64,000 bases of DNA from Paenibacillus_AR mesotrionivorans (GTDB lineage Bacteria > Bacillota > Bacilli > Paenibacillales > NBRC-103111), in contig NZ_JBJURJ010000014.1 in assembly GCF_046098205.1 (NCBI RefSeq), forward strand, positions 1 to 64,000. Reading direction: 5' to 3'. Positions 50,217 through 59,904 of this stretch are shown here, in pieces. The notes under the pieces were generated by a model. That model ran no database searches. It was not told where the DNA came from and saw nothing but the letters and a program-made list of their open reading frames with translations. Each line of letters opens with the position of its first letter. The stretch's first letter is position 1. A program made the position numbers and the translations under genes.

Positions 50217-51014
50217 GTGGATATTACAACATTAATCGGCCTGATCATCGGCTTTGCCGGACTGATCGGCGGATATGCAATGGACGGAGGCCATCTGAGT
50301 GCGCTATTTATTCCCAGCGCCTTGCTGATTGTATTCGGAGGCACCCTTGGTGCGGTGGTGGTCAGCTTTCCCGCATCCCGCCTGAAGGGAGCCGGCGAAG
50401 GTCTCAAGATGGCTTTTACCCAGAACAAAAGCGATCCGGACGTATTAATTGATGAGATTGTGGATATGGCCACCATTGCCCGCCGGGAGGGTGTGTTGGC
50501 CCTGGAGCAGCGGGCACTGGAGAACCCGCATCCGTTTTTGCACGAGGGGCTGCTGATGGTGGTGGACGGCACTGATCCGGAGCTGACCCGGCAGATCCTG
50601 GAGCTGGAGATGGATTCCCTGGAATCCCGGCATGAAGGCCATGCCAAAATTTTTGAAGCCGCCGGCGGCTTTGCCCCGACTATGGGGATTATCGGTACGG
50701 TGCTGGGGCTGATCCACGTGCTGGGCAGTCTGGAAAACCCGGAATCCCTGGCTCCTGCTATCGCCATTGCGTTTACCGCCACCTTGTACGGTGTCTTCAG
50801 CGCCAACGTGATTTACCTGCCCATCGCCTCCAAAATCAAGGTCAGAAGCGAAGAGCAGATTGCCGAGCGGGAAATGATGCTGGAGGGCATCCTGGCTCTC
50901 CAAGCCGGGGAGAATCCGCAATTGATTCGCAAGAAGCTGCTTTCCTTTACCCAGCATAAGAAGAACAGGGGCAGCATCAGGGAGGCAGGTGCCGGCATTG
51001 AGAAGGAGCAATAG
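50217..51014 (+). CDS. motA: Flagellar motor stator protein A (MotA/MotP)
   Basis: 265 aa, four membrane segments (about 4-22, 28-50, 148-170, 180-200), a long cytoplasmic loop with charged residues contacting FliG, and the conserved Pro in GGFAPTMGIIGTVLGLI. Forms the ion-conducting stator with MotB. Start GTG 50217 follows AAAGGGG; the nearby ATGs are out of frame. Overlaps motB by 26 bp. The pair is closer in look to MotP/MotS (sodium type) than MotA/MotB (proton type), by MotB's YSDLITLLLIFFIVMYSMS; this is tentative. Confidence 0.92.
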   Translation: MDITTLIGLIIGFAGLIGGYAMDGGHLSALFIPSALLIVFGGTLGAVVVSFPASRLKGAGEGLKMAFTQNKSDPDVLIDEIVDMATIARREGVLALEQRALENPHPFLHEGLLMVVDGTDPELTRQILELEMDSLESRHEGHAKIFEAAGGFAPTMGIIGTVLGLIHVLGSLENPESLAPAIAIAFTATLYGVFSANVIYLPIASKIKVRSEEQIAEREMMLEGILALQAGENPQLIRKKLLSFTQHKKNRGSIREAGAGIEKEQ

Positions 51015-51771
51015 GAAAAAGCGGAACGCCCCCGAGAATCATGAACGCTGGCTGATCACCTACTCGGACTTGATTACACTGCTCCTGATTTTTTTTATTG
51101 TCATGTACTCCATGAGCAAGGTGGATATGGCCAAATATGAGATGCTCTCCGAATCCCTGCATCTGCAGTTCGCCAAAGGCGATACCATTATCGAAAAGCA
51201 TGACGGTCCTGCAGGCGATTTGAAGCAAGGGGATAAAGCCACGCCCGTACCCACAGACACTCCCACCCCCTCCCCAAGCGCCAGCGCCCAGGCGGAAAGG
51301 GAACGGGAGCTGCAGGACCTGCTCTCCAAGGTGAATCAGTATATTGAAGAAAACAATCTGCAGGCCCAGGTCTCTACCGGGGATCTCCAGCGTGGCGTGG
51401 TTATCAAGCTGAACGATATGGTGCTGTTCGATTTGGGCAAGGCTGATTTGAAGCCGGCCTCCCTGCCGATTCTGGACAAGCTAGGCTCCCTGTTCCGCAG
51501 TCTGGATACCAAGATCAGCATTGAAGGCCACACGGATAATCTACCCCTGCAGACCGGTTCTTTGTACAAGGACAACCTGGGGCTGTCCCAGGCCCGTTCC
51601 GTTTCGGTAATCCGGTATCTGCTCAGTACTCCGGGGATGAATGACAGGATGTTTGTATCCACTGCCTATGGAGATACCATGCCCATCGCCCCCAACGATA
51701 CAGAAGAAAATCGGGCGAAAAACAGGCGTGTGGAAATTGTCGTCCTGCGGGAGCCGCAAAAGCTGAATTAA
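50989..51771 (+). CDS. motB: Flagellar motor stator protein B (MotB/MotS)
   Basis: 260 aa. Ion-binding Asp in the single membrane segment (YSDLITLLLIFFIVMYSMS, about 25-43), a low-complexity Pro/Ser/Thr linker (about 85-105), and an OmpA-like peptidoglycan-binding domain (about 130-255; SIEGHTDNLPL, LSQARSVSV, NRRVEIVV). Anchors the stator to the wall. Start GTG 50989 is only 3 nt from GGAGG; TTG 50998 is an alternative. Followed by a terminator. Confidence 0.93.
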   Translation: MPALRRSNRKKRNAPENHERWLITYSDLITLLLIFFIVMYSMSKVDMAKYEMLSESLHLQFAKGDTIIEKHDGPAGDLKQGDKATPVPTDTPTPSPSASAQAERERELQDLLSKVNQYIEENNLQAQVSTGDLQRGVVIKLNDMVLFDLGKADLKPASLPILDKLGSLFRSLDTKISIEGHTDNLPLQTGSLYKDNLGLSQARSVSVIRYLLSTPGMNDRMFVSTAYGDTMPIAPNDTEENRAKNRRVEIVVLREPQKLN

Positions 51772-51776
51772 CCTAT

Positions 51777-51815
51777 AAAACCCCTTCGCGGCTGAGGCTC
51801 GCGCAAGGGGTTTTG
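51777..51815 (+). terminator. Rho-independent terminator after motB
   Basis: AAAACCCCTT...AAGGGGTTTT stem with inner GCG/CGC pairs. Confidence 0.88.
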
Positions 51816-51940
51816 CAGTTAATTGGAGTATGTACAGGAGCCTATACAGGAATCTTGCTTATGTACAGTAAACAATGGAGCTGTTTACGAGGTATGCTTG
51901 GAGCGTTCAATCATGGAATTTGCTTAAAAGGAGGCTCAAC

Positions 51941-52882
51941 ATGTCTGCATGGGTGCACAAGCAAAACCGGTTGCCGGTTAGCGCGAAAATCCTGGTTCTG
52001 GGGGACAGCGTCACGGACAACGGTCTTTATATCGCCTACCTGGATGCTTATTTCCGCCGATACCATCCCGGAAAGGACCTGTCCCTGATTCCCCTGGGAG
52101 TGAGCAGCGAAACCGCGTCCGGCCTGAGCGAAGCCAAACATCCCTTTCCCCGCCCCTGCGTCCATGACCGGGTACAGAGGGCACTGGATCTAACAGAGCC
52201 CGATTGGGTGTTCTGCTGCTACGGGATGAACGACGGGATCTACCATCCCTTGTCGGAGGAACGGTTCCAGGCTTACAGAGCGGGGATGCTCCTGCTTCTC
52301 GAAAAAATCAAAGCCGCGGGAGCCAAAGCGGTGGTTTTAACCCCGCCGCCTTTTGACGCCGCATCCTTCTCATTTCCTGCCCCGCGGACCGGAGAGGGCG
52401 GCAAGCCGGATTACAGCTATTTATCCCCGTACCGGGATTATGACGATGTGTTGAGTGCTTATGCGGAGTGGTTGTTAACTGACCCGGCACTGGAGGCAGC
52501 TGGCGCCGTAATCGACATCCGGACTCCCCTGCTTCAAGCCACCGCCTCAGAGCGGAATCGGCAGCCGGGTTATTCTTCAGGCGACGGGATCCACCCCAAC
52601 GCTTATGGCCACGGGGTTATCGCGCGCACCCTGCTGGCCGAGTGTTTTGGCGAGAACATGGCCCATATAGAGGATCTTTCGGCGTCACTTGAGGAATGGA
52701 TGGGGTTTCCGTTGGTCCTTAGGCGGCACCGGATTCTGGCGGACGCTTGGAAGGAGCATGTGGGCCACACACATCCCGTTAAAACGACGGAGGCCCTACC
52801 TCTGGAGGAAGCTCTGGCGGCTGCACGGCTCTTAGAGCAAGAGATTACACATATCGGCACACTACAAAATGAGGAGAGATAA
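51941..52882 (+). CDS. SGNH/GDSL hydrolase
   Basis: 313 aa cytosolic SGNH hydrolase. Block I ILVLGDSVTDNG (Ser nucleophile), block III-like YGMNDGIY, and block V DGIHPNAYGH (Asp/His). A C-terminal extension (about 235-313) is helical. Related enzymes deacetylate sugars. ATG 51941 has AAAGGAGG 6 nt upstream; a longer frame from 51875 has no such site. Next gene starts 2 bp after its stop, so it works with a glycosidase. Confidence 0.88.
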   Translation: MSAWVHKQNRLPVSAKILVLGDSVTDNGLYIAYLDAYFRRYHPGKDLSLIPLGVSSETASGLSEAKHPFPRPCVHDRVQRALDLTEPDWVFCCYGMNDGIYHPLSEERFQAYRAGMLLLLEKIKAAGAKAVVLTPPPFDAASFSFPAPRTGEGGKPDYSYLSPYRDYDDVLSAYAEWLLTDPALEAAGAVIDIRTPLLQATASERNRQPGYSSGDGIHPNAYGHGVIARTLLAECFGENMAHIEDLSASLEEWMGFPLVLRRHRILADAWKEHVGHTHPVKTTEALPLEEALAAARLLEQEITHIGTLQNEER

Positions 52883-52884
52883 TT

Positions 52885-54867
52885 ATGCGGTTGCGACAGG
52901 TCCATCTGGATTTTCATACATCTGAAGCCATTCCCGATATTGCCAAGGATTTTTCCAAGACTCAATTCCAGGCGATGCTGCGGGAGGGTCATGTTGATTC
53001 CATCACCGTATTCTCCAAGTGTCATCACGGCTGGGCGTACCACCCCAGTGAAACCAACGAGATGCACCCGAATCTGTCCTTTGACCTGCTGGGGGAAATG
53101 ATTGAAGCCGCCCATGCCATCGGAGTCAAGACTCCCGTGTATCTGTCCGCCGGACTGGACGAAAAGCTGGCCCGGCGCCACCCCGACTGGCTCATCCGCG
53201 ACATTCAGGACCAAACCCGCTGGGTGAAGGGGTTTATGGAGGCCGGGTATCACGAATTTTGCTTTAACACCCCTTATCTGGATATCCTGCTGGCTCAAAT
53301 TGAAGAGGTCACCCGCAACTATGACGCGGACGGTATCTTCCTGGATATTGTGGGCAGCCGCAGATGCTACTGCCAATATTGCGTCGCCGAGCTGCGGCGC
53401 AACGGCCAGGACCCCCGCGATCTGAATGCGGTCATCGCCCTCGGACGCAAAACCTATCTCCGCTACACCGAGCGTGTGCGGGAGGTGGTGCATGCAATTA
53501 AACCCGGCCTGCCGATCTTCCACAACAGCGGACACCAAACCCGGGGCCGCCGGGAGCTGGCCCACGCCAACACCCACCTGGAGCTGGAGTCTCTGCCCAC
53601 CGGAGGCTGGGGCTATGACCACTTCCCCTTGTCCGCCCGTTATGCGCAGACTCTGGGAATGGATTTCCTGGGCATGACCGGCAAATTCCATCAGGCCTGG
53701 GGAGAATTCGGGGGTTACAAACATCCCAATGCCCTGCGGTTCGAAACGGCTCTGAGCCTGGCCCACGGAGCAGGCTGCTCCATTGGCGATCAGCTCCATC
53801 CCAAGGGGCTGATGGACCCGGCCACTTATTCTCTGATTGGAGAGGCCTACGCTGAGGTGGAGGCCAAGGAGCCCTGGTGCACCGGCGTTTCCGGTGTGGC
53901 GGAGGTAGCGGTGCTGTCTCTGGAGGCAGTGCAGGAGGCCGCTCCCCCGGCGTTGAAGAAGCAGGAGCGCAACAAGCTGGCTGACCCGGGTGTGGTGCGG
54001 ATTTTGACCGAATGTCACTACCTGTTTGACGTGGTGGATACGCAGGCAGATTTTGGTGCGTACAAGGTTCTGGTGCTGCCGGATGAGGCGGTGCTTTGGC
54101 CGGAGCTGGCGGAGCGGATCCGCAGCTTTATCGCCGGAGGCGGCAAGGTGTTGGCTACGGGGCAGTCCGGGCTGGATGAGACAGAATCGGCCTTTGCCCT
54201 GGAGCTTGGGGTAACGCATATGGGCACTAACCCGTATTGCCCGAGTTATTTCCGGCCGGATTTTGTGCCTGGGCCTCTGAAGCCCGCCGCCTTCGTCATG
54301 TATGCGGAGGGAGAGCAGGTAGAGCTGGCTCCCGGAGGACGGCAGTTGGGCAGCAGGGAGAACCCCTATTTTAACCGGGACGTCTTCGCCTTCTGCTCCC
54401 ACCAGCATACCCCCACCAACGGCGAGGACGCAGGTCCGGGTATGGTGGAAAGTGATGCAGGCATCTATATCGCCTGGAAGCTGTTCTCTGATTATGCCGA
54501 TAACGGGCATCTGATTCTGAAGGAAATGGCCCATTATGCGCTCCAGCGCCTGCTGCCCAAGCCCATAGTGGAGACCAGTCTGCCGGCCAGAGGGATTGTC
54601 ACCCTCCAGCATCAGGTGAAGGAACGCCGTTACGTCCAGCATCTACTCTACAACACTCCGGTGAAAAAAGGCCGGGTAGAGGTAATCGAGGATATTGTAC
54701 CGCTGTACAATATCCCCGTCACTCTCCGGCTGCCTGAGCCGGTGAAGCGGGTCTATCTGGCCCCGCAGGGGACGGAGCTGGCCTTCACCGCCGACGAGGG
54801 CGGCCAATCCGTCAGCTTCACGCTGCCGCTGCTGGAGAATCACCAGATGGTGGTGCTGGAGGTGTGA
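52885..54867 (+). CDS. Putative glycoside hydrolase (fucosidase-like barrel with beta-galactosidase trimerisation-type domain)
   Basis: 660 aa, no signal peptide. Residues 1-350 are a TIM barrel with SITVFSKCHHGWAYHP, GVKTPVYLSAGLDE, DGIFLDIVG (probable catalytic Asp) and GHQTRGRREL; about 370-570 is a Rossmann-like region (ILTECHYLFDVVDTQADF, IAGGGKVLATGQSG, shown as landmarks) as in beta-galactosidase trimerisation domains; the end is beta-sandwich. Preferred substrate not clear. Translationally paired with the SGNH hydrolase, suggesting intracellular breakdown of an acetylated oligosaccharide. Start ATG 52885 after GAGGAG. Confidence 0.75.
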   Translation: MRLRQVHLDFHTSEAIPDIAKDFSKTQFQAMLREGHVDSITVFSKCHHGWAYHPSETNEMHPNLSFDLLGEMIEAAHAIGVKTPVYLSAGLDEKLARRHPDWLIRDIQDQTRWVKGFMEAGYHEFCFNTPYLDILLAQIEEVTRNYDADGIFLDIVGSRRCYCQYCVAELRRNGQDPRDLNAVIALGRKTYLRYTERVREVVHAIKPGLPIFHNSGHQTRGRRELAHANTHLELESLPTGGWGYDHFPLSARYAQTLGMDFLGMTGKFHQAWGEFGGYKHPNALRFETALSLAHGAGCSIGDQLHPKGLMDPATYSLIGEAYAEVEAKEPWCTGVSGVAEVAVLSLEAVQEAAPPALKKQERNKLADPGVVRILTECHYLFDVVDTQADFGAYKVLVLPDEAVLWPELAERIRSFIAGGGKVLATGQSGLDETESAFALELGVTHMGTNPYCPSYFRPDFVPGPLKPAAFVMYAEGEQVELAPGGRQLGSRENPYFNRDVFAFCSHQHTPTNGEDAGPGMVESDAGIYIAWKLFSDYADNGHLILKEMAHYALQRLLPKPIVETSLPARGIVTLQHQVKERRYVQHLLYNTPVKKGRVEVIEDIVPLYNIPVTLRLPEPVKRVYLAPQGTELAFTADEGGQSVSFTLPLLENHQMVVLEV

Positions 54868-54984
54868 TGGGATCCGGACGGCCACTCGGGGCACTTGGGG
54901 CACTTGGGGCAACACTTTTGGCGGGAAAAGCTTCTTGGATAGGATGGCCCGGCAGGCTGCGGGAGGATTACGCAAGATTTGAAT

Positions 54985-55340
54985 TAGAGGAAGAGAATTT
55001 CCGCTAAGCTTGGTGCGGAGACGGCATCTAAGGGGTTAGCGGAAGGAGTTTTCCGTTATGAGCACCGCAGCCTGGGCTGACCGCCGCGCAAATGGACAAT
55101 AGCGGAAGATTGCTTCTGCTAATAAGGTGGAATGCCCCGTTGGCAGTTGATAGCGGAAGATTGCTTCCGCTAATAAGGTGGAACGCGCTGCTGGGGGCCG
55201 TTAGCGGAAGGAGACTTACCGCTATTTAGCCGGAATGCCCTTATGGCGACCGATAGCGGAAGAGGAATTTCCGCTATCGGCTATGTAGCCGGCCATTTCT
55301 CCGGTATGACGCTGCAATAACGGAAGGTTCCCTTCCGTTA
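54985..55340. repeat. Array of seven TARCGG inverted repeats (one tetrad plus a partial tetrad)
   Basis: The 676-bp gap 54868-55543 has no credible gene. Units: 54985-55006, 55037-55058, 55100-55121, 55151-55172, 55202-55224, 55254-55276, 55318-55340. Gaps are 30, 41, 29, 29, 29 and 41 bp. Several are near-perfect (for example TAGCGGAA...TTTCCGCTA). An eighth unit is expected near 55370 but is not recognisable; a degenerate copy may lie at 55426-55446. At the start of the gap GGGGCACTT is repeated (54888-54909). Confidence 0.85.
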
Positions 55341-55490
55341 TCCGCGTAAAATGGGGGAGTGGTTGTCCGACCAGGTGCGCGCGATAAGCTCTGCGGGCCC
55401 AGACTGCCGTCAGGTGAACGGGCAATAGCAGAAGAGGCCTCCGCTCCCGAAGTAACACCGGTTCTTGCTGCAGCCACACTCCATACAACC

Positions 55491-55531
55491 GAAAAAGGAC
55501 GCCGCCGGATTTCAGTCCGCTGCGTCCTTTT
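55491..55531 (-). terminator. Terminator after the MinJ-like gene
   Basis: Minus strand AAAAGGACGC...GCGTCCTTTTTC with inner GGACT/AATCC pairs, 13 bp after the stop. Confidence 0.8.
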
Positions 55532-55543
55532 CTTTGTGCGTTC

Positions 55544-56839
55544 TTACATCGCCCTGTCGTTGCTCCTCTGCTGCTTATCGAACAAGCCCCCCAAGGAGCG
55601 GGCCAGCACCGATACCAGCCCATGCTGCTGCCGCTCCTCCACCACATAACGGGTGTCCTCGTCCGGGCAGAGAAGAATACCCAGCTGATGGTGCTCCCCC
55701 GCAAAAATCGCTCTTCCCGCAAAGCGGCTCTCCCCCTGCAGGTTGAGAATCTCCAGCTTGCAATAGGCCGGATTCTCCTGCAAGGCGGCATGGAGCCCTT
55801 CGCGGGTGCGCACTGGTAGTCCGTTTACCTTGGCGAGGATTTCTCCGGTCCGGATACCCAGTGCCTCCGCCGGACTGTCCGGCAGCACGGCGAGAATCTT
55901 CAGCCCGCGGCTGTCATGGACAAACCGGAGTGTCTCCTTGGTTTCCTCCCAGCGCCCCCACCACAGAATGCCTTCGTGGAGAACGATAGTCAGCACCGCA
56001 GCCACCGGAAGGAACGCCCCAACCCAATGGGACAGAAGAGCCAGCCCCGTTACGGCCACACCATAAATCAGGAGCCGTCCCGAGGTTCTCCGGGCTTTGT
56101 CCTCCGGCAATTGGGTCCACGTGGACTCCATAAAGCCCATGGCTACGGGCAAGGCCAGAATGGTCCAGCCTGAAGAGGCCAGACCGGAGCCGAACACCGG
56201 TGTCCACGGCAGCTGGAAGCCGCCGGACTGGGCCGGCACCAGCAGGAACAGTGCCACCGGCCAAAAAGCATATAACTGAAAGCCGCCCATGACGCGGCCA
56301 CGCTTGCTCTCCGAAAACAACGGTGTCCGGGTCAGGCTTCCCTGATGGCGGACAAGCAGCGCCTCCGCCAGATGGAGCACCCCTGCCAAAGCCAGCAGCG
56401 CCGGTGTCTCCACTCCCTCCATCCACCGGTACAGCCACCCCAGGGCTGCCGTATCCGCCCCTTGGGGCAGCCAACCCATCACTGCATCGGCCAAGGCCAG
56501 GATGCCCGCGGCATACGCCAGGCACAAAAACCGGAGCCGGAACAGGATCAGAACCGCCGACAGCGCCCATAACAGCACCATAGCCTCCAGCGTGAAGGCG
56601 GAGCCCAGTGCTGCCAGCACCAGGGATGCCCCCAGCCCGGCTGCCAGCCCCCAAACCACCAATCTCCAGACAACCCGGCCCATATAATGAAAGCGGGAAT
56701 GGAACAGCTTGCGCTCCAGCCGGATCTGCCGTCTGTATTGAAGCAGAATCACCACCAGCCCCAGGTAATAGAAGGGATTCACCAAGAGCCCCAGCAGCGC
56801 TCTTCCCCAAGCGGACAACAGATTCAAAGCCAGGTCCAT
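55544..56839 (-). CDS. minJ: Polytopic membrane protein with C-terminal PDZ domain (MinJ-like)
   Basis: 431 aa: about seven to eight membrane segments in the first 300 residues, then a PDZ domain (about 315-390; GLKILAVLPDSPAEALGIRTGEILAKVNG shown as region 313-341). Same build and same locus (ftsE-ftsX-ctpB-minJ) as Bacillus MinJ, which links MinCD to DivIVA at the division site. Start ATG 56839 is 13 nt after AGGAG; an out-of-frame ATG with better spacing sits between them. Confidence 0.8.
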   Translation of the reverse strand: MDLALNLLSAWGRALLGLLVNPFYYLGLVVILLQYRRQIRLERKLFHSRFHYMGRVVWRLVVWGLAAGLGASLVLAALGSAFTLEAMVLLWALSAVLILFRLRFLCLAYAAGILALADAVMGWLPQGADTAALGWLYRWMEGVETPALLALAGVLHLAEALLVRHQGSLTRTPLFSESKRGRVMGGFQLYAFWPVALFLLVPAQSGGFQLPWTPVFGSGLASSGWTILALPVAMGFMESTWTQLPEDKARRTSGRLLIYGVAVTGLALLSHWVGAFLPVAAVLTIVLHEGILWWGRWEETKETLRFVHDSRGLKILAVLPDSPAEALGIRTGEILAKVNGLPVRTREGLHAALQENPAYCKLEILNLQGESRFAGRAIFAGEHHQLGILLCPDEDTRYVVEERQQHGLVSVLARSLGGLFDKQQRSNDRAM

Positions 56840-56891
56840 AACCGCATATCAGCTCCTTTACACAATCCCCCTCATGGAACTTGCAACAACG

Positions 56892-56961
56892 CAAAAAAAG
56901 AGAAGGCGGGGAACCTAGCCCCCTGGGCCGTGCTCGCAAACACGCCCTAACCTTCTCTTCA
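56892..56961 (-). terminator. Putative terminator after ctpB
   Basis: Minus strand AAGAGAAGG ... CCTTCTCTTTTTTT with GC-rich inner pairs; the loop region is long. Confidence 0.6.
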
Positions 56962-57032
56962 TTCTACATGGCTGCCGCTTTTTCCTGCCAAAGCCATCAT
57001 TTTCCCTAATTATTCCATGAACGCCATAAGAA

Positions 57033-58478
57033 TCACGGGTTCAAAAGCCGGATAGCCTCCTGCAGCTGCGCATCATTGGCCGGGCTCTTCAGGAGAGTGA
57101 TGATATCATTCTCCAAACTCTCCATCGTGGCAATGTTGGCCACTCCGGTGGCAGGCAGACTGCGGCTGTTCTGATACTGCTTCAGCACCTCAGCCGTTTG
57201 CTGGCTGAAATACCCGTCCGTACGGCCCGGCTTGAAGCCCAGCCCCTCCAGCATCACCTGCAGCGACTTCACCTCATCGCTGTTGGCATCCACCGTCAGC
57301 TCATTCTTCTTCGAGAACGGCATCACGTGGTAATAGGCAGGCTGATCCACCTTCACATCCGGTTCAATCCCCGTTTTGTGAATCCAGGTTCCTTTGGGCG
57401 TCAGCCACTTATAGGTGGTCATTTTGATATTGCTGCCGTCGCCCATTTCCTTCTCGAAGGTCATCTGGACGGTACCCTTGCCGAAGGTTTTTTCACCCAC
57501 CAGCTTGCCCAGTCCCGTATCCTTGAACACGCCGGCCAATATTTCCGAAGCGCTGGCACTGCCGTTGTTGATGAGCACCGCCACCGGAAGCTGCTTGCCC
57601 GCTGTAGTGCCGTTGGACAAGGTGGGGGCACGTTTGCCGTCCCGGTCCTCGATCTGCAGAATCGGTTTGCCCTTGGCCACGAAGTTCTCGGAGATATCCA
57701 CAACTACCGGCAGGAGGCCACCCGGATTATTCCGCACATCGATGATCAGGGACTTCATGCCCTTGGTTTCCAGACGGGTGAGCTCCTCCTTGAAGCGCAC
57801 AGCCGTATTGGTGGCAAACTGCCGGATTTCGATTTTGCCGACGGTATCGTTCACCATCTCACCGTAGACTGTTTCGACGGGAATGTCATCCCGCACCACG
57901 ATGACCTCGATGGCTTCCGTCAGCCCGGTGCGCACGACACCCAGCTTGGCCTGGGTTCCCTTGGGGCCGCGGATTTTGACTACCGCCTGGGTAAGGGTGA
58001 GTCCGTCCAACGGCTCACCATTGACGGTCAGAATTACATCATTGGCCCGCAAGCCGGCCTTCTCCGCAGGAGAGCCCTTAATGGGGGACACAATGGTCAC
58101 CTTGCCGCTCTCCAGGGATACCTCCGCTCCTATTCCCTGGAAGGAGGAATGGATGGTGTCGTCAAACTGCTTGGCCTCTTGCGCATCCATGTAGCTGGTG
58201 AACGGGTCCTCCAAGGCATTGACCATGCCGTGAATAGCCCCGTTCATCAGCTTGTCGTGATCCACCTGGCTGAGATACTTGGAGCTGATCAGCTCGAATG
58301 TGGTGGATAACTTCTTCAGATCGTCCTTCGACAAGCTGCTGCCGGGGGCGGTTGAAGACACCGCAGCCGAAGTCGCCTGTACTCCCGCCTCCGGGGAGCC
58401 GACGATGGTAAGGGTAAGAATGCTGCTGGCAAACATGCCTAGCAGCACAAAGGTAAGAACTGCCCGTCCGCGAAACAT
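57033..58478 (-). CDS. ctpB: S41-family carboxy-terminal processing protease CtpB
   Basis: 481 aa, matching Bacillus CtpB. Membrane anchor (about 5-25), PDZ domain (about 95-175; LESGKVTIVSPIKGSPAEKAG region), catalytic Ser in NNGSASASEILAG and Lys in GEKTFGKGTVQ, and a C-terminal peptidoglycan-binding domain (about 400-460). Cleaves signalling proteins such as SpoIVFA during sporulation in Bacillus. Start ATG 58478 is about 12 nt after AAAGGTGG. Located between the M23 and minJ genes. Confidence 0.95.
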   Translation of the reverse strand: MFRGRAVLTFVLLGMFASSILTLTIVGSPEAGVQATSAAVSSTAPGSSLSKDDLKKLSTTFELISSKYLSQVDHDKLMNGAIHGMVNALEDPFTSYMDAQEAKQFDDTIHSSFQGIGAEVSLESGKVTIVSPIKGSPAEKAGLRANDVILTVNGEPLDGLTLTQAVVKIRGPKGTQAKLGVVRTGLTEAIEVIVVRDDIPVETVYGEMVNDTVGKIEIRQFATNTAVRFKEELTRLETKGMKSLIIDVRNNPGGLLPVVVDISENFVAKGKPILQIEDRDGKRAPTLSNGTTAGKQLPVAVLINNGSASASEILAGVFKDTGLGKLVGEKTFGKGTVQMTFEKEMGDGSNIKMTTYKWLTPKGTWIHKTGIEPDVKVDQPAYYHVMPFSKKNELTVDANSDEVKSLQVMLEGLGFKPGRTDGYFSQQTAEVLKQYQNSRSLPATGVANIATMESLENDIITLLKSPANDAQLQEAIRLLNP

Positions 58479-58601
58479 CAAACCAAACCACCACCTTTTA
58501 CTCTCTAACCTGAAATAACACGGTTTAGTATATGACAAGCGCGTCCGGAATATAAAGCCTCTCCCGGAAATGTATCGCCTTCATTTGGAAAAAAAGTCTG
58601 C

Positions 58602-58628
58602 AAAAGCCTGCATCGAATGCAGGCTTTT
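58602..58628 (-). terminator. Terminator after the M23 gene
   Basis: AAAAGCCTGCAT-tcg-ATGCAGGCTTTT 12-bp stem on the minus strand, T-rich sequence follows within 10 nt. Confidence 0.75.
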
Positions 58629-58654
58629 GGGGAACTGCCATGTAAGTAAGGGGG

Positions 58655-59875
58655 CTACAGGCCCAGATATGGTCTCGGGTTGGTCGGGGTATCCCCGTTG
58701 TCCTTCCGCACCTCAAAGTGCAGATGGTTACCGGTGGAATCGCCGGTGGAGCCCACTTCCCCCACCTTGCCGCCGCGTTTCACGGAATCGCCTTCGCTGA
58801 CGCTGATAGCCGACATATGACCGTACCAGGTCACCAGACCATTGTTATGGTCCACGACTACCGCATTGCCGTAGCCGCTAACCCAGCTGGCCAGGATAAC
58901 GGTACCCTCATCGGCCGACAGCACCGGAGTGCCCTTGGGCGCTGCGATATCCATGCCTTTATGAAGCTTATTGACCTTCTTGATGGGGTCAACCCGGTAG
59001 CCGAACTCCGAGCTGATAGTGCCGTTTATGGTTAAGGGCCATTGCAGCTTACCTCCGGCATACACCGGTTTGGATGCGGCTGCCGTTCCCTTTTTCTTCG
59101 CTTCTTCCTTGCGTTTCTCCTCCGCCAGCTTGGCATACAGGGCCTGCTTGTCCTTGACCAGCTTCTCGGCGGCTGCTTCCGCCTCCTCGCTGATATGCTC
59201 CTGCTTTTGCTCCTCTTTGGTCAGACTGGCGATGGTTACTTCTTTTTGCTTCAGGTTCTTTTGCAGTGTGGCATAAATCGCTGACTTCTGGCTGTGCATA
59301 TCAGTCACCTGGGCCAGCTGCGTTTTGATTTCGGCTTCCTTCTGGGTAATGGCCTCCTTGTCCAATTCATTGGCATGGAGGATTTCCGTGTCCTTGCCTA
59401 CAATGGTTCTGAGGTTTTGGAACCGGTCGATGAAGTCGCTGAAGCTGGTCGAGCTCAAGAGGACATCCAGATAAGAGACAGAGCCGTTCATATACATCAG
59501 ACGGACTCTGGATTCCAGCAGACTTTTGCGGGAAGCCACACGCTCCTCTGCCTCCGCTTTCTGCTTGCCGGTGTCCGCGAGATTGAGATTGGTTTGGGCT
59601 ATCTGCTGCTCCAATGCCATGACCTGATTGCTCTGCTCCTCAATTTCCTTCTGGAGCTGGTCCATGCCTTTTTGCTCCTGCTTGATCTGCCCGCTGATGA
59701 CGCTTTGCTTCTTCTCGGCGTCCTCTTTTTCCTTCTGCCGGGCCTTCTCCTGCTGTGCAATCTGATCAATCTGCTTCTGAATATCCAGCACTCCGGCATG
59801 CCCGCTCACAGGCACAAATACAAGACTGGCGGCCGCTACAAAGGCTATAAAAGGGACAAGTACGCGTTTTTTCAC
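58655..59875 (-). CDS. EnvC-like M23 peptidoglycan hydrolase or hydrolase activator
   Basis: 406 aa: signal peptide (about 1-28), long coiled coil (about 30-260, rich in Lys/Glu/Gln), and a LytM domain (about 285-406) with metal ligands HKGMD and HLHFEV. In other bacteria FtsEX controls such coiled-coil hydrolases or activators directly, and this gene follows ftsX by 30 bp. Both His and Asp/His ligands are present, so it may be an active endopeptidase. Start GTG 59875 is 10 nt after AGGAGG. Confidence 0.93.
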   Translation of the reverse strand: MKKRVLVPFIAFVAAASLVFVPVSGHAGVLDIQKQIDQIAQQEKARQKEKEDAEKKQSVISGQIKQEQKGMDQLQKEIEEQSNQVMALEQQIAQTNLNLADTGKQKAEAEERVASRKSLLESRVRLMYMNGSVSYLDVLLSSTSFSDFIDRFQNLRTIVGKDTEILHANELDKEAITQKEAEIKTQLAQVTDMHSQKSAIYATLQKNLKQKEVTIASLTKEEQKQEHISEEAEAAAEKLVKDKQALYAKLAEEKRKEEAKKKGTAAASKPVYAGGKLQWPLTINGTISSEFGYRVDPIKKVNKLHKGMDIAAPKGTPVLSADEGTVILASWVSGYGNAVVVDHNNGLVTWYGHMSAISVSEGDSVKRGGKVGEVGSTGDSTGNHLHFEVRKDNGDTPTNPRPYLGL

Positions 59876-59904
59876 CGACCGTTTTCCTCCTGAAACTAAT
59901 ATAT

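Noticed and set aside
52603..54642. 679-aa minus-strand ORF opposite the glycosidase
   Set aside because: Antisense shadow; the plus-strand gene has ribosome site, coupled neighbour and fold landmarks.
54888..54909. G-quadruplex at the GGGGCACTT repeat
   Set aside because: Only three G4 runs are close together; the fourth run is too distant.
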